This document shows, piece after piece, positions 46,243-54,977 of a DNA stretch of 64,000 bases (position 1 is the stretch's first letter; every line of letters starts with the position of its first letter). Both the position numbers and the translations under genes were made by a program. Source of the DNA: Cohnella herbarum (GTDB taxonomy: Bacteria; Bacillota; Bacilli; Paenibacillales; Paenibacillaceae). The DNA is taken from NCBI RefSeq assembly GCF_012849095.1, contig NZ_CP051680.1:868001-932000 (forward strand). The letters are read 5' to 3'. The notes under the pieces were generated by a model that ran no database searches, was not told where the DNA came from, and saw nothing but the letters and a program-made list of their open reading frames with translations.

Positions 46243-47835
46243 TTAGTACAAATGAACTTCCTTAGCGTTGTTGAGGTCCGCGAGAGCGGACACTTCCGCT
46301 AACACTTGCTTGGTTACGCCTTTATCAACGCCCAGCACCATGATCGCTTCGCCGCCGACGATTTTACGTCCGACCTGCATCGTAGCGATATTGATATCCT
46401 TCGTTCCCAGAAGCGTACCTACGCGACCGATGATACCCGGTTTGTCATGATGCGAGATAAGTAGAATATGACCTTGAGGCTCAACGTCTACAGGGAATTT
46501 GTCCACTTGGGTAATCCGCGGTCCGAAGCCGTTAAGTAAAGTTCCGGCTACGAGACGCTCTTCTTTGTCCGTGCGGAGCGTTACGCTCACTTGGTTAGTG
46601 AAGCCTTTGGAAGCGTGCGATTTCGTGACGACGATGTTAACATCGCGGTTCTTCGCAAGATGCATCGCGTTAACGACGTTTACTTGATCGGAGCCGAGGT
46701 GGAAGGAGAGAACTCCGTCCACGATGTGGCGAGTTAACGGTTGCGTGTCGACATCCGCCAAATCGCCGGCATAGGTTACCGCGATTTCCTTCACGGGACC
46801 GACGGCAATCTGCGCGGCGAAGCTTCCGAGCTTCTTGCCGAGCGAGAAGTAAGGCTCGAGTTTCGCAAGAACTTCGGCAGCTACCGGAGGCATGTTAACC
46901 GCGTTCTTGAACGGCTCGTTGCGAAGAATATGAAGCAATTGCTCCGAGACGTCGATAGCGACGTTCTCTTGGGCTTCGATCGTGGAAGCGCCCAAGTGAG
47001 GCGTTACGATGATCTTCGGATGCGATAAGAATGGATGATCCGCAGCAGGCGGTTCTTCTTCGAATACGTCGAACGCTGCTCCGGCAACTTGGCCGGCGTC
47101 GATGGCTTCGACAAGCGCGAGCTCGTCGATAATTCCGCCGCGCGCGCAGTTTACGATGCGAACGCCTTTCTTTATGCGAGCGAACTGCTCTTTGCCGATC
47201 ATATGGCGAGTTTCCGGAGTTAGCGGCGTATGGACAGTAATGAAATCGGCTTCGGCAATGATATCTTCGACGGAAGCTTTGCGAACGCCCATTTTCTCCG
47301 CGCGTTCTTCGGTTAAGAACGGATCGTAACCAAGGACGTCCATGCCGAACGCTTTGGCGCGAGCCGCAACCTCGCTACCGATACGGCCCATGCCCAGTAC
47401 TCCGAGCACTTTGTTGCGAAGCTCTACGCCGACGAAGGATTTGCGATCCCATACTCCGCCGACCGTTTTTAAGTATGCTTGAGGAATGTGGCGCGCAACG
47501 GCCATCATCATGGCGAAAGTATGCTCGCACGTCGTGATCGTATTTCCATCCGGAGCATTAATAACGATAATTCCGCGTTTGGTAGCGGCATCAAGGTCGA
47601 TGTTATCGACGCCGACGCCTGCTCTTCCGATAACTTTTAATTGCTTGCCGGCACTCATGATTCTTTCCGTAACCCGGGTTTGGCTGCGAACGAGCAATGC
47701 ATCGTATTCGCCGATAATGGCGACTAACTCGTCTTCGCTTAACCCTGTCTTCTTGTCAATGGAAATGTCGGATGCTTCGACTAGGAGCGAAATCCCTAAA
47801 TCGCTAATCGGATCCGATACCAATACTTTAAACAT
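46243..47835 (-). CDS. serA: D-3-phosphoglycerate dehydrogenase SerA
   Basis: A 530-residue NAD-dependent enzyme, the first step of serine synthesis. Two-domain D-2-hydroxyacid dehydrogenase core (VLGMGRIGSEVA, NCARGGIIDE, VTPHLGASTIEAQ with the catalytic His) plus an intervening domain and a C-terminal ACT domain (HHDKPGIIGRVGTLLG) that may bind serine for feedback control. GAAGGAGGGTTCCAC precedes the ATG. A structured 140-base leader lies upstream and may control expression. Confidence 0.95.
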   Translation of the reverse strand: MFKVLVSDPISDLGISLLVEASDISIDKKTGLSEDELVAIIGEYDALLVRSQTRVTERIMSAGKQLKVIGRAGVGVDNIDLDAATKRGIIVINAPDGNTITTCEHTFAMMMAVARHIPQAYLKTVGGVWDRKSFVGVELRNKVLGVLGMGRIGSEVAARAKAFGMDVLGYDPFLTEERAEKMGVRKASVEDIIAEADFITVHTPLTPETRHMIGKEQFARIKKGVRIVNCARGGIIDELALVEAIDAGQVAGAAFDVFEEEPPAADHPFLSHPKIIVTPHLGASTIEAQENVAIDVSEQLLHILRNEPFKNAVNMPPVAAEVLAKLEPYFSLGKKLGSFAAQIAVGPVKEIAVTYAGDLADVDTQPLTRHIVDGVLSFHLGSDQVNVVNAMHLAKNRDVNIVVTKSHASKGFTNQVSVTLRTDKEERLVAGTLLNGFGPRITQVDKFPVDVEPQGHILLISHHDKPGIIGRVGTLLGTKDINIATMQVGRKIVGGEAIMVLGVDKGVTKQVLAEVSALADLNNAKEVHLY

Positions 47836-47976
47836 GTGGAACCCTCCTTCAATATATAGAAAACACCCTCAACCCCGAGCTCCGCATGTAGCGGGCAAAC
47901 GGTGCGTAGAGGGTGACTCCGCAAGGTCACTTCTATTCCTGTATCGCCTTACGCACGAGCACGGTTCCAATTGCCT
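47836..47976 (-). ncRNA. Structured 5' leader of serA (candidate cis-regulatory RNA)
   Basis: In RNA order, GUGCGUA (47956-47950) pairs with UACGCAC (47908-47902), enclosing a hairpin GUGAC/GUCAC (47930-47926 with 47917-47913). A competing stem pairs CACCCUC (47915-47909) with GAGGGUG (47870-47864) and is followed by UUUUC, like a terminator. The same ACCCUC could also cover the GAGGGU of the ribosome binding site. The overlap of the stems suggests a switch. I see no T-box signature and cannot name a known riboswitch. Confidence 0.5.
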
Positions 47977-47981
47977 ATCCT

Positions 47982-48010
47982 ATTTTATAGCAACGGGATA
48001 GGCATTGCAA
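47982..48010 (-). promoter_or_regulatory. SigA-type promoter of serA
   Basis: On the - strand: TTGCAA (48010-48005), 17 bases, then TAAAAT (47987-47982). The predicted start is near 47975, giving a leader of about 140 bases. Confidence 0.6.
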
Positions 48011-48060
48011 TGGCGAAAGTGAGACAAAATGAGGTGAAGCCGATACTTCCTCCAAGGAGA

Positions 48061-48981
48061 TCATTTTCCCTGGAAGAAGAATGGAAGCTGTGGCAATTGC
48101 TCGTTCTCGTAGAAACGGGTTTTCATTCCGATAAAATCGCCGTTTCGTACTGCTTCCGTACTCGTAAGCAATTCGGCGATCGAATTGAAGCTTTTGATCT
48201 TCCGCTTGCCGGCTTGACCGGAACTGATGAATTGATCGATACGGGCGGTCAAGTCGTGAGGCAGGTAATCGGTCAGATTGGCTTGCTTGTACAGATAATC
48301 GGACGCCAGTTTGTTTTTGACGATTAGAGGCATCTTCTTCCAATCCGTTAGCGAGACGACTTCGGGACCGACATAATCGCCGTCGATATCGGAATTAATG
48401 GAAGCCGCCCACTTAAGCATGGAGCTGTAATACTCTTTTTGCGCCTCCAAGGCGTTGGTCCGGCCTTCCTTGAAGAAGGAATCGGCATTGATCTTATCTA
48501 GAACCGTATCCGCAGTACCTTCGTTAGCGGTACCTACGAGCGCCGAGAAACTTTCTTGGAACAACTTAAGGCTCTTTAAGTAACTCGTTTGCGAATTTTT
48601 GAGCTGCGGAGAGATCGGCGCAACGTTTACGACTTTAATCGCATCGTACTTTTTCTGGGCGGATTTAGCTAATTCCTTCATGGACGACGCCCTGTCGGCC
48701 GTTGGATCGGCCAGCCATTTATTCTGGGCGGCGAACCAATCGTTTTGAAATTCACGATAAGACAAAAATACGGTATGATAGAAAGAAACTAAATCTTGCT
48801 GCTGGTAGGCGTTCGGCTGCGGGGAGGCGACGGCCTCGGTAACTTCTTCGGTTGCGTACTTGCTTTCCGTACGATCCGTGCCGACTTTAACGCCGTAAAA
48901 AAAAGCGCCAACCGCGATGACAAGCATAAGTAAGAAAGCTAGTGAGAACATGAGATCAGATCGATTCAGACGCTTTTCCAT
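48061..48981 (-). CDS. Single-pass membrane protein of unknown function
   Basis: A 306-residue protein with one N-terminal helix (about residues 12-32) and a hydrophilic, mostly helical outer part with a Lys/Asp/Ala-rich composition. I recognise no domain. I chose the start at 48981 (MEKRLNR) because AAAGGAGC lies 7 bases upstream; the frame is open 84 bases further. It precedes serA on the same strand by 225 bases, but serA has its own promoter. Confidence 0.7.
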   Translation of the reverse strand: MEKRLNRSDLMFSLAFLLMLVIAVGAFFYGVKVGTDRTESKYATEEVTEAVASPQPNAYQQQDLVSFYHTVFLSYREFQNDWFAAQNKWLADPTADRASSMKELAKSAQKKYDAIKVVNVAPISPQLKNSQTSYLKSLKLFQESFSALVGTANEGTADTVLDKINADSFFKEGRTNALEAQKEYYSSMLKWAASINSDIDGDYVGPEVVSLTDWKKMPLIVKNKLASDYLYKQANLTDYLPHDLTARIDQFISSGQAGKRKIKSFNSIAELLTSTEAVRNGDFIGMKTRFYENEQLPQLPFFFQGK

Positions 48982-49080
48982 CGGTTGCTCCTTTAAACGG
49001 TCTTTGGGATTGGTTAGTAGTCCTAGTATAGGAAAAAACATAGCACTTGAACATACAAAATTCACATCATTCGAGGTAAC

Positions 49081-49677
49081 ATGAGAAAATTCGACATTCG
49101 CAACATCAAAATTCGCAAAGTAACCGTTGATCAGTTGAACGATAAGATGTTATTAATCAATTTATATGTAACGCAGGTGCTTACTCTTATTATCGGTATC
49201 GTGTGGGTATTATTTCAGGGTAGGAACCCCCTTGACTTTTTCAAATTTCCGATATCGTATGATTTTATTTGGTGGGGAGCCGGATTAGCGCTGCTTGTGT
49301 TGCTGTTCGATCTTGGAATTTCCCGATTCGTGCCAGAAGAAGCAGCGGATGACGGGGGGGTCAACGAAAGGATTTTCGGCAAGAGGCCGGTTTGGCATAT
49401 CGCGGTTATTTCCTTGTTCGTCGCGATTTGCGAGGAAACGTTATTCCGGGGGGCCATCCAACATGCGATTGGGCCGTATTGGACGAGTATTTTGTTCGCC
49501 GCGATCCATGTCCGTTATTTGCGCCATTGGATTCCGACGGGATTGGTTTTCTCGATCAGTTACGGTTTAGGTTGGATTTACATTCAGACGGGGACGCTCT
49601 GGGCGCCAATATTGGCGCATTTCTTAGTGGATTTCGTGATGGGCTGCATCATACGTTTTCGGAGGGAAGAGAAATGA
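49081..49677 (+). CDS. ypbD: CPBP family intramembrane metalloprotease (YpbD-like)
   Basis: A 198-residue membrane protein of the CAAX-protease/bacteriocin-processing family. The catalytic CEETLFRGAIQ, the His in FAAIHVRYL and the AHFLVD motif are all present. Substrates are unknown. It occupies the position of ypbD in Bacillus. GAGGTAAC precedes the ATG. Its stop overlaps the next start (ATGA). Confidence 0.85.
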   Translation: MRKFDIRNIKIRKVTVDQLNDKMLLINLYVTQVLTLIIGIVWVLFQGRNPLDFFKFPISYDFIWWGAGLALLVLLFDLGISRFVPEEAADDGGVNERIFGKRPVWHIAVISLFVAICEETLFRGAIQHAIGPYWTSILFAAIHVRYLRHWIPTGLVFSISYGLGWIYIQTGTLWAPILAHFLVDFVMGCIIRFRREEK

Positions 49678-49973
49678 AGGAAGACGACGATTCTTCATCG
49701 GTATGGAGTAAATACGTCGCGGCGAAACAGTCGGCTTTCGGCCCGCCGGCCAAGGCTAACGATGGACCGAACACAATAGAAGAGCTGGAAGCGGCTATTG
49801 CCGAAGCCGCCGCCAGCTCGGGTATTCCGGAAATCGGGATGCCGCCTCGCTCTGAAGTGCACTATCCCGTTAGGCGAAGACAACTATCGAAATGGTTTTA
49901 TTTGGTACTCGTTATCTTGTTCACGGGACTAGTGGTCGGTTTGCTCTGGTGGGGTCAATCGCAACAATATTGA
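49674..49973 (+). CDS. Small C-terminally anchored membrane protein
   Basis: A 99-residue protein beginning MKEDDDSSSVWSKY. The first 70 residues are acidic and hydrophilic (an Ala/Glu stretch), followed by a basic patch and one membrane helix (WFYLVLVILFTGLVVGLLWWG) near the end. GGAGGGAAGAGAA precedes the ATG, which overlaps the protease stop. Function unknown; coupling suggests a link with the protease. Confidence 0.75.
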   Translation: MKEDDDSSSVWSKYVAAKQSAFGPPAKANDGPNTIEELEAAIAEAAASSGIPEIGMPPRSEVHYPVRRRQLSKWFYLVLVILFTGLVVGLLWWGQSQQY

Positions 49974-49989
49974 TTTAGTCGTTATTAAC

Positions 49990-50868
49990 TTACAGCTCCG
50001 TGTCGATCGCGTTAGGGTCAACGAAGGTATACCCCTTCTGCTCCAACTGCGTCAACAGATCATCCAAGGCTTTGGCAGTCCATGGCAGCTCATGCATAAG
50101 AATATTGCTGCCTGGATTCAGCTGTTCCATTACGTTGTCGATAACGGCTTGGGGCCTTTTGGCTTCCGGGGTTTTGTTCATATCCCAATCGAGCGAACCG
50201 TTGGACCACGTCATGAATAGCAAACCGTTATCCTTGGCTACTTCGCGAACGTAATCGTTGGAAGCACCGAACGGAGGTCTGAAGAATACGGGGGTTTTTC
50301 CCGTGACTTCCTTGACGATAGCTTGTACGTTCTCGATTTGTTCTTTGATTTTCGGAGCCTTTTCCTTCTTCAGCGAAATATGATCCCACGAATGATTGCC
50401 GATCACTTGATTGCGTTCGTCGATCGTTTTCAGCAATTCCGGGTTTGCTTTAACACGATAACCGTTCACGAAAAATATGGCTTTGGCTTGATGCTTATCT
50501 AGCGTATCCAATAGAGGCTCCAGCGTTGCTTTATCTTTGGGTCCGTCATCGAAAGTGAGAAGGACGACTTTTTTCTCGGTCGTCTCTTTGTCGATGGGAA
50601 CGATGAAATAGTTTTTGTTCATTTTGTAAGTTTTGGCGATTTCGGTCGGCTCCGGCGTGGCGGATGGCTGCGCGGATTCGGAAGCGGACGGACTTGCCGA
50701 TGGCGATTCTGGAATTGGCGCAGAAGCGGAAGGCGCTGCGGGAGCCGTCTCCGTCTGGGGTGTAGAAGATGAGGCCGATTCGATGGGGGAGTTATTACCT
50801 CCGCATCCGGTAGCGACAAGACTAATTAATAAAACGGTCGAGCAGAAAACGATAAGCCGTCGATTCAT
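49990..50868 (-). CDS. Polysaccharide deacetylase lipoprotein
   Basis: A 292-residue carbohydrate esterase 4 protein. The signal peptide ends in LVATGC (lipid Cys), followed by a low-complexity Ser/Ala/Pro linker and a complete NodB domain: LTFDDGPKDK, NHSWDH, RPPFG, and the C-terminal ILMHELPW. It probably N-deacetylates peptidoglycan or another wall polymer outside the cell. ACGGAGGTTATCCCAAC precedes the ATG. It stands alone, convergent with the small membrane protein. Confidence 0.9.
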   Translation of the reverse strand: MNRRLIVFCSTVLLISLVATGCGGNNSPIESASSSTPQTETAPAAPSASAPIPESPSASPSASESAQPSATPEPTEIAKTYKMNKNYFIVPIDKETTEKKVVLLTFDDGPKDKATLEPLLDTLDKHQAKAIFFVNGYRVKANPELLKTIDERNQVIGNHSWDHISLKKEKAPKIKEQIENVQAIVKEVTGKTPVFFRPPFGASNDYVREVAKDNGLLFMTWSNGSLDWDMNKTPEAKRPQAVIDNVMEQLNPGSNILMHELPWTAKALDDLLTQLEQKGYTFVDPNAIDTEL

Positions 50869-51054
50869 GTTGGGATAACCTCCGTTATTTTAAATACAAG
50901 TTCGAAAAGTCAGGTTTTCAGCACCTTTTTATGCTCATTCAAAAGGATTGTAACATAATTTACCCTTATTTCGACAGTTGACGCGCTTCCTTATTTTGAT
51001 GGAGCATGTCCTGCCCGAACCCGGTCACAATAAGGTTAATAAGGAGGTGGCAAA

Positions 51055-51408
51055 ATGAAAATCGGGACTTTCGTAATGGGTGGATTAGCGGGTGCGGCCA
51101 TCGTCATGATGATTCAACGCAATCAAACGATGTCTGCCATAGCATCAACCGTGGGGCATAACATGAAGCAGCGAATGAACGACATGAAAGACGATGCCAT
51201 CGAGAAGGCATTCAACATGAAATTCGCAAGTAGCTTCAAGCGAGAAACGGATAAAGATCGTCATTCGGCCTCGTCCTCGTTCTCCTCGTCAAAATCCTCA
51301 TCGCATGGAGAAGGTTTAGACGAAGTACAGAAGCTGATCTCGCAAGATCCGGAAGCGAGCGATGAAATCAACTCGATTCTGGAAGAGAACGGACAACATC
51401 GAATTTAG
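51055..51408 (+). CDS. Small protein with N-terminal glycine-rich membrane segment
   Basis: A 117-residue protein: a short N-terminal helix (TFVMGGLAGAAIVMMI), a charged helical middle, a Ser/His-rich stretch, then an acidic C-terminus. AAGGAGGTGGCAAA precedes the ATG. It lies near mecA like the small ypb genes of Bacillus, but I do not recognise a family. Ends at a good terminator. Confidence 0.7.
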   Translation: MKIGTFVMGGLAGAAIVMMIQRNQTMSAIASTVGHNMKQRMNDMKDDAIEKAFNMKFASSFKRETDKDRHSASSSFSSSKSSSHGEGLDEVQKLISQDPEASDEINSILEENGQHRI

Positions 51409-51428
51409 GGGAATTTTGCGTAAAGAAG

Positions 51429-51475
51429 GCGGTATCGTCCTCCCTCCAAGGGGTTGGAACGGTGCCGTTTTTTTG
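51429..51475 (+). terminator. Terminator before mecA
   Basis: GCGGTATCGTCC pairs with GGAACGGTGCC through G-U pairs, followed by TTTTTTT. The loop holds about 18 bases. Confidence 0.75.
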
Positions 51476-51600
51476 TTTTTCGAGGGTTTTCCCTAGTGCA
51501 TTTCGATGGGAGAAGTGATAACATGGTTTCAAGAAAGTTTCATTCACGCATTATATGCTTAATCATAAGCTGTTATCACCCACAGAAGGAGGATCCTGTC

Positions 51601-52200
51601 ATGAGGATGGAGCGGCTTAGCCAAGACAAAATTCGGATTTTCCTCACGTTCGATGATTTGACTGAGCGCGGGATCCAGAAGGAAGACATGTGGCGAGAAA
51701 TTCCTAAGGTTCACGAGCTATTCAGCGAAATGATGGATCAAGCGTACAACGAGCTCGGATTCGATGCTTCCGGCCCGTTAGCGGTAGAAGTATTCGCCAT
51801 GCCGGCTCAGGGAATGGTCGTCATCGTCACGAGAGGGAAACTGGATAGGGACGGGGACTCCGCGACCGAGGATGAAGAAGAAGTTTATGAATTGGAAGTT
51901 ACGCTCGAGCAGAGCGAAGCTATTATATATCGATTCAGGGACATTGAAGACGCCATCGGTGCCGCGAAGACGTTAGTCGGTCATTTAACGGAAGAAGGAA
52001 GAATGTACCGTTATCAGAACCAATGGGTTCTTTGCTTTGATCCCGCAGGGCTGGAAAGCTCGGGTTATCACGCATTAATCGCCGTGCTCGCGGAATATGG
52101 GGAAGCCACCTCCATTACCCCCGCCGTACTCGAAGAGTACGGTAAAATCATTATCGGCGAGAAAGCCGTCAAAGTATTGGCGGAGAATTTCGCGAACTGA
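51601..52200 (+). CDS. mecA: Adapter protein MecA (YpbH position)
   Basis: A 199-residue MecA-family adapter that brings substrates to the ClpC/ClpP protease. N-terminal substrate-binding part (RLSQDKIRIFLTFDDLTERG) and C-terminal ClpC-binding part (LEEYGKIIIGEKAVKVLAENF) are present, with a short acidic linker. I chose the ATG at 51601 because AGAAGGAGG lies about 8 bases upstream. Its place beside the ypb genes matches the Bacillus paralogue YpbH; which one it replaces cannot be told here. Confidence 0.88.
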   Translation: MRMERLSQDKIRIFLTFDDLTERGIQKEDMWREIPKVHELFSEMMDQAYNELGFDASGPLAVEVFAMPAQGMVVIVTRGKLDRDGDSATEDEEEVYELEVTLEQSEAIIYRFRDIEDAIGAAKTLVGHLTEEGRMYRYQNQWVLCFDPAGLESSGYHALIAVLAEYGEATSITPAVLEEYGKIIIGEKAVKVLAENFAN

Positions 52201-52226
52201 AACCGATAACGGATTCAGCAAATATC

Positions 52227-52255
52227 GACAAAGCCCCGGACTCCGGGGCTTTGTC
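52227..52255 (+). terminator. Hairpin terminator after mecA
   Basis: GACAAAGCCCCGG (52227-52239) pairs with CCGGGGCTTTGTC (52243-52255), 13 bp with a 3-base loop. No T-tract outside the stem. Confidence 0.75.
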
Positions 52256-52415
52256 GAATGGTTCAATTAGCATAAAATACGCATTGCTCCTCTGAATCGT
52301 TCTCCGACATAAACGGTTTTTGCCTTCCGTAAGGACGGCGAAAGCCGTTTATGCTTGCGTTTTAAAGAAAATCCCTATTTCACCAAATGTTCTTTTCTTA
52401 TCCGCCGCGATTTGC

Positions 52416-52424
52416 TGTTATAAT
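52416..52424 (+). promoter_or_regulatory. Extended -10 promoter of prsW
   Basis: TGTTATAAT, a perfect -10 with extended TGn, ending 25 bases before the ATG. The -35 region is weak. Confidence 0.5.
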
Positions 52425-52449
52425 GGTATAAGCGGAGAGGAGGGAACGG

Positions 52450-53148
52450 ATGATGCTACTCGTATCGATTCTGGCGGCGGCGATCGCGCCCGGAGTTGCT
52501 TTGCTGGCGTATTTTTATTGGAAAGATCGCTATGACACGGAACCGGTATCGATGGTACTCAAGATGTTCCTGACCGGGATGTTGATCGTTCTGCCGATCA
52601 TGATCGTGCAGCGCAGCTTGATGATTTGGTGGGGTGAATCTCCATTTACGTTTTCGTTTATTATTTCCGCGGGCGTAGAGGAATTTTTCAAATGGTTCGT
52701 TCTGTATCACATCATATACAATCATACGGAGTTCGACGAACCGTATGACGGAATCGTTTATGCCGTTGCCGTATCGCTGGGGTTCGCTACATTGGAGAAC
52801 GTATTGTATGCTTTCCTGGAACCCGCAACGTTCGGTACGCTCATGATGAGGGCGCTTCTGCCGGTTTCGGGACATGCATTGTTCGGAGTATTCATGGGAT
52901 ACTCGCTCGGGAAAGCGAAGTTCTCCGTAGGCAAGGACGTAAGATTCCATCTGTGGCTTGCTTTCCTCTTGCCGACAGTATGGCATGGCGTATATGATTT
53001 CTTGATGTTAACCGTTCCTTCGACTTGGATCTGGCTTGTCGTTCCGTTTATGTTCTTATTGTGGTTCGGCGGAATGCGAAAGGTGAACAGCGCCAATGCC
53101 GTATCTCCGTTCCGGTTCTTAAAGAGGGAAGAAGAGATTAAATCGTGA
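52450..53148 (+). CDS. prsW: Intramembrane protease PrsW
   Basis: A 232-residue membrane protease of the PrsW family (ABI-related). The catalytic EEFFKW, GHALFGVFMGY and HGVYDF motifs are conserved. In Bacillus PrsW (YpdC) makes the first cut in RsiW to activate sigma-W; the target here is not known. GAGAGGAGGG precedes the ATG-ATG start. Confidence 0.9.
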   Translation: MMLLVSILAAAIAPGVALLAYFYWKDRYDTEPVSMVLKMFLTGMLIVLPIMIVQRSLMIWWGESPFTFSFIISAGVEEFFKWFVLYHIIYNHTEFDEPYDGIVYAVAVSLGFATLENVLYAFLEPATFGTLMMRALLPVSGHALFGVFMGYSLGKAKFSVGKDVRFHLWLAFLLPTVWHGVYDFLMLTVPSTWIWLVVPFMFLLWFGGMRKVNSANAVSPFRFLKREEEIKS

Positions 53149-53200
53149 TCGATCCGTCCATACTGGGTGTGGGAATATCCGGTAGAGGGGGAACAATCCG

Positions 53201-53359
53201 TTGTCTCAGCGTCATAAAGTTACGATAAGGTGCAATCGGTGCAACGAAAAGTTTATTTTGCGGGGACGCAAGGAAAGAGGACGCGTCGACACCGGGTTTA
53301 AACAATGCTTGTGCAGCAATGCCGTAGATTTCGAAATCGAAGAGGAAGCGCTCATCTGA
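53201..53359 (+). CDS. Small zinc-ribbon-like protein (52 residues)
   Basis: Begins at TTG with AGAGGGGG 9 bases upstream and ends at TGA 53357. The product MSQRHKVTIRCNRCNEKF has a CxxC near residue 11-14 and a CxC (QCLCSN) at 36-38, suggesting a metal-binding fold, then an acidic end. It sits between prsW and ypeB, where sleB might be expected. The terminator stem overlaps its last codons. I do not know a function. Confidence 0.7.
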   Translation: MSQRHKVTIRCNRCNEKFILRGRKERGRVDTGFKQCLCSNAVDFEIEEEALI

Positions 53360-53385
53360 AGAGATGAAGCTTCCTCTTCTTTTCG
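53339..53385 (+). terminator. Terminator overlapping the small zinc-ribbon gene
   Basis: GAAGAGGAAGC (53339-53349) pairs with GCTTCCTCTTC (53369-53379), with inner CATCT/AGATG, then TTTTC. It insulates ypeB from prsW. Confidence 0.85.
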
Positions 53386-53399
53386 TTATGCCGTTGGGC

Positions 53400-53429
53400 G
53401 AATAAAGTTGGAACCTTCTTCCCACAATA
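53400..53429 (+). promoter_or_regulatory. SigG-type promoter of ypeB
   Basis: GAATA, exactly 18 bases, then CACAATA. It matches GHATR fully and CATnHTA at 6 of 7. The predicted start is about 30 bases before the YpeB start codon. Confidence 0.65.
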
Positions 53430-53467
53430 ACGGCATACCGTTTGGGAATGAAAGGGGTTGGCGTTTC

Positions 53468-54823
53468 ATGTATGCTCGTTTAAGTTCCATCCTGTTCCCG
53501 ATTGCAACATTGCTCTTTATCGGCGCTATTGTTTGGGGATATCAGGAGCATCAGGAGAAAAACTCGGTTCTCATTAAAGCGGAGAATCAGTATCAACGCG
53601 CTTTTCATGATTTGAGTCACCATATGGGCCGACTGCACGATCAACTCGGGCAAACGCTAGCCGTATCGTCGGCTTCGCAAGGGATGCAACGCAAAGGACT
53701 GGTGAACGTCTGGAGATTAACCAGCCAAGCGCAGAACGAGATTAATCAGCTTCCTCTGGCGATGCTCCCGTTTAACAAAGCGGAGGAGTTCTTGACTCGC
53801 ATATCAAGCTTCGCCTATCGCACAGCGGTGAGGGATCTTACTAAACAGCCGCTGACGCCGGAAGAGTTGAAGACGATGAAGTCGCTGTACAAAACCGCCG
53901 AATCGGTCAATCTCGAACTTGGTAAAGTTCAAGATGCGGTCATCTCCGATCATCTTCGTTGGATGGATGTCGAGGTCGCCATGGCTAGCGAGAATAGCCC
54001 GAACGACAATACGATCATCGATGGGTTTAAGGCCATGGACAAGCAAATGGGAGCCTATCCGGAGACGGATTGGGGACCTTCGGCTATGTCTGCCGACCGT
54101 AAGCTGTCAACGGCCGGATTAGACGGCAAAAACATGACGATGGAAGAGATTAAAAAGAAGGCATTGGATTTCCTAGGGCATCAAGCCAGAGGAGCGGATG
54201 CCAAGGTTACGGAGGACGGCAGCAAGTCGGATATGGAAGCTTACACCGTAACGGTCAAGGGACAGGGCGGTGCCAATATCCAGTTGGATTATACGCGCAA
54301 GGGCGGCCATCTCCTCTGGTTCATGAATCCGCGGGAGGTAAAGAGCCGTAAGTTGGATTTCGATACGGCCCGCAATAAAGCTTCCCAATTCCTGATCAGG
54401 CACGATTATAAGGATATGACGCCGATCACTTACGACGAGTACGATCATGTCGCCGTATTCACCTATGTTCGAACGATCGACGGCGTTAAGATCTATCCGG
54501 ACAAAGTGACGGTCAGGGTAGCTCTCGATAACGGAGAAGGCGTAGGCCTGCAAGCTTCCGATCACGTTTTTGCGAAGAAGCTGCTCACTCCGGGGAAAGC
54601 GAAGATATCGAAGGAACAAGCGCAGAAAGGGTTGAACCCGGAATTCCGCGTGGAGGATTATTCTTTGGCCGTTATCGAGAACGATATGCGCGAGACGATT
54701 CTGTGCCATGAGTTTGTAGGCAGAGTCAACGATCACAGATACAGGATCTTCATGAGCGCGGAGACGGGATTAGAGGAAAATATCGAGGAAATCCCCGAAT
54801 CCGCCAAAGCGATAGCCAAGTAA
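53468..54823 (+). CDS. ypeB: Germination protein YpeB
   Basis: A 451-residue spore protein, the length of Bacillus YpeB (450). N-terminal membrane anchor (ILFPIATLLFIGAIVWGY), a helical region with paired Gln/Asn-rich segments, then PepSY-type repeats in the C-terminal half (VTRV-like SKFRI and DYSLAVIENDMRE). YpeB is known to be needed for placing and stabilising the cortex-lytic enzyme SleB. AAAGGGG lies before the ATG at 53468. No sleB gene lies upstream, and the gene appears to have its own SigG promoter. Confidence 0.9.
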   Translation: MYARLSSILFPIATLLFIGAIVWGYQEHQEKNSVLIKAENQYQRAFHDLSHHMGRLHDQLGQTLAVSSASQGMQRKGLVNVWRLTSQAQNEINQLPLAMLPFNKAEEFLTRISSFAYRTAVRDLTKQPLTPEELKTMKSLYKTAESVNLELGKVQDAVISDHLRWMDVEVAMASENSPNDNTIIDGFKAMDKQMGAYPETDWGPSAMSADRKLSTAGLDGKNMTMEEIKKKALDFLGHQARGADAKVTEDGSKSDMEAYTVTVKGQGGANIQLDYTRKGGHLLWFMNPREVKSRKLDFDTARNKASQFLIRHDYKDMTPITYDEYDHVAVFTYVRTIDGVKIYPDKVTVRVALDNGEGVGLQASDHVFAKKLLTPGKAKISKEQAQKGLNPEFRVEDYSLAVIENDMRETILCHEFVGRVNDHRYRIFMSAETGLEENIEEIPESAKAIAK

Positions 54824-54836
54824 ACGAGTAGCCGCG

Positions 54837-54884
54837 GAGGCTGTCCCGAATGATCTGATAAGGTCAAGGGACGGCCTCTTTTGT
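54837..54884 (+). terminator. Terminator after ypeB
   Basis: GAGGCTGTCCC (54837-54847) pairs with GGGACGGCCTC (54868-54878), one U-G pair, then TTTTGT. Confidence 0.85.
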
Positions 54885-54977
54885 ATGATCCGTTCATTCC
54901 CCTAAATACCTTCGCATGCTATAATAAAGCGTAACGAGAGGAATAAATTTCCGATCATGCTGGATGGAGGGTCAAAG

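Noticed and set aside
47836..48000. T-box leader of serA
   Set aside because: GGAACCG near 47966 faintly recalls the T-box, but the conserved GGGTGGnACCGCG segment and the stem I specifier loop are absent, and the leader is too short.
48061..48327. + strand open frame overlapping the membrane protein gene near serA
   Set aside because: It mirrors the - strand gene, has no ribosome binding site and runs through the serA promoter.
52201..53467. sleB or a remnant of it upstream of ypeB
   Set aside because: Only prsW and a small Cys-containing frame are present; no peptidoglycan-binding or SleB-type catalytic sequence in any frame.
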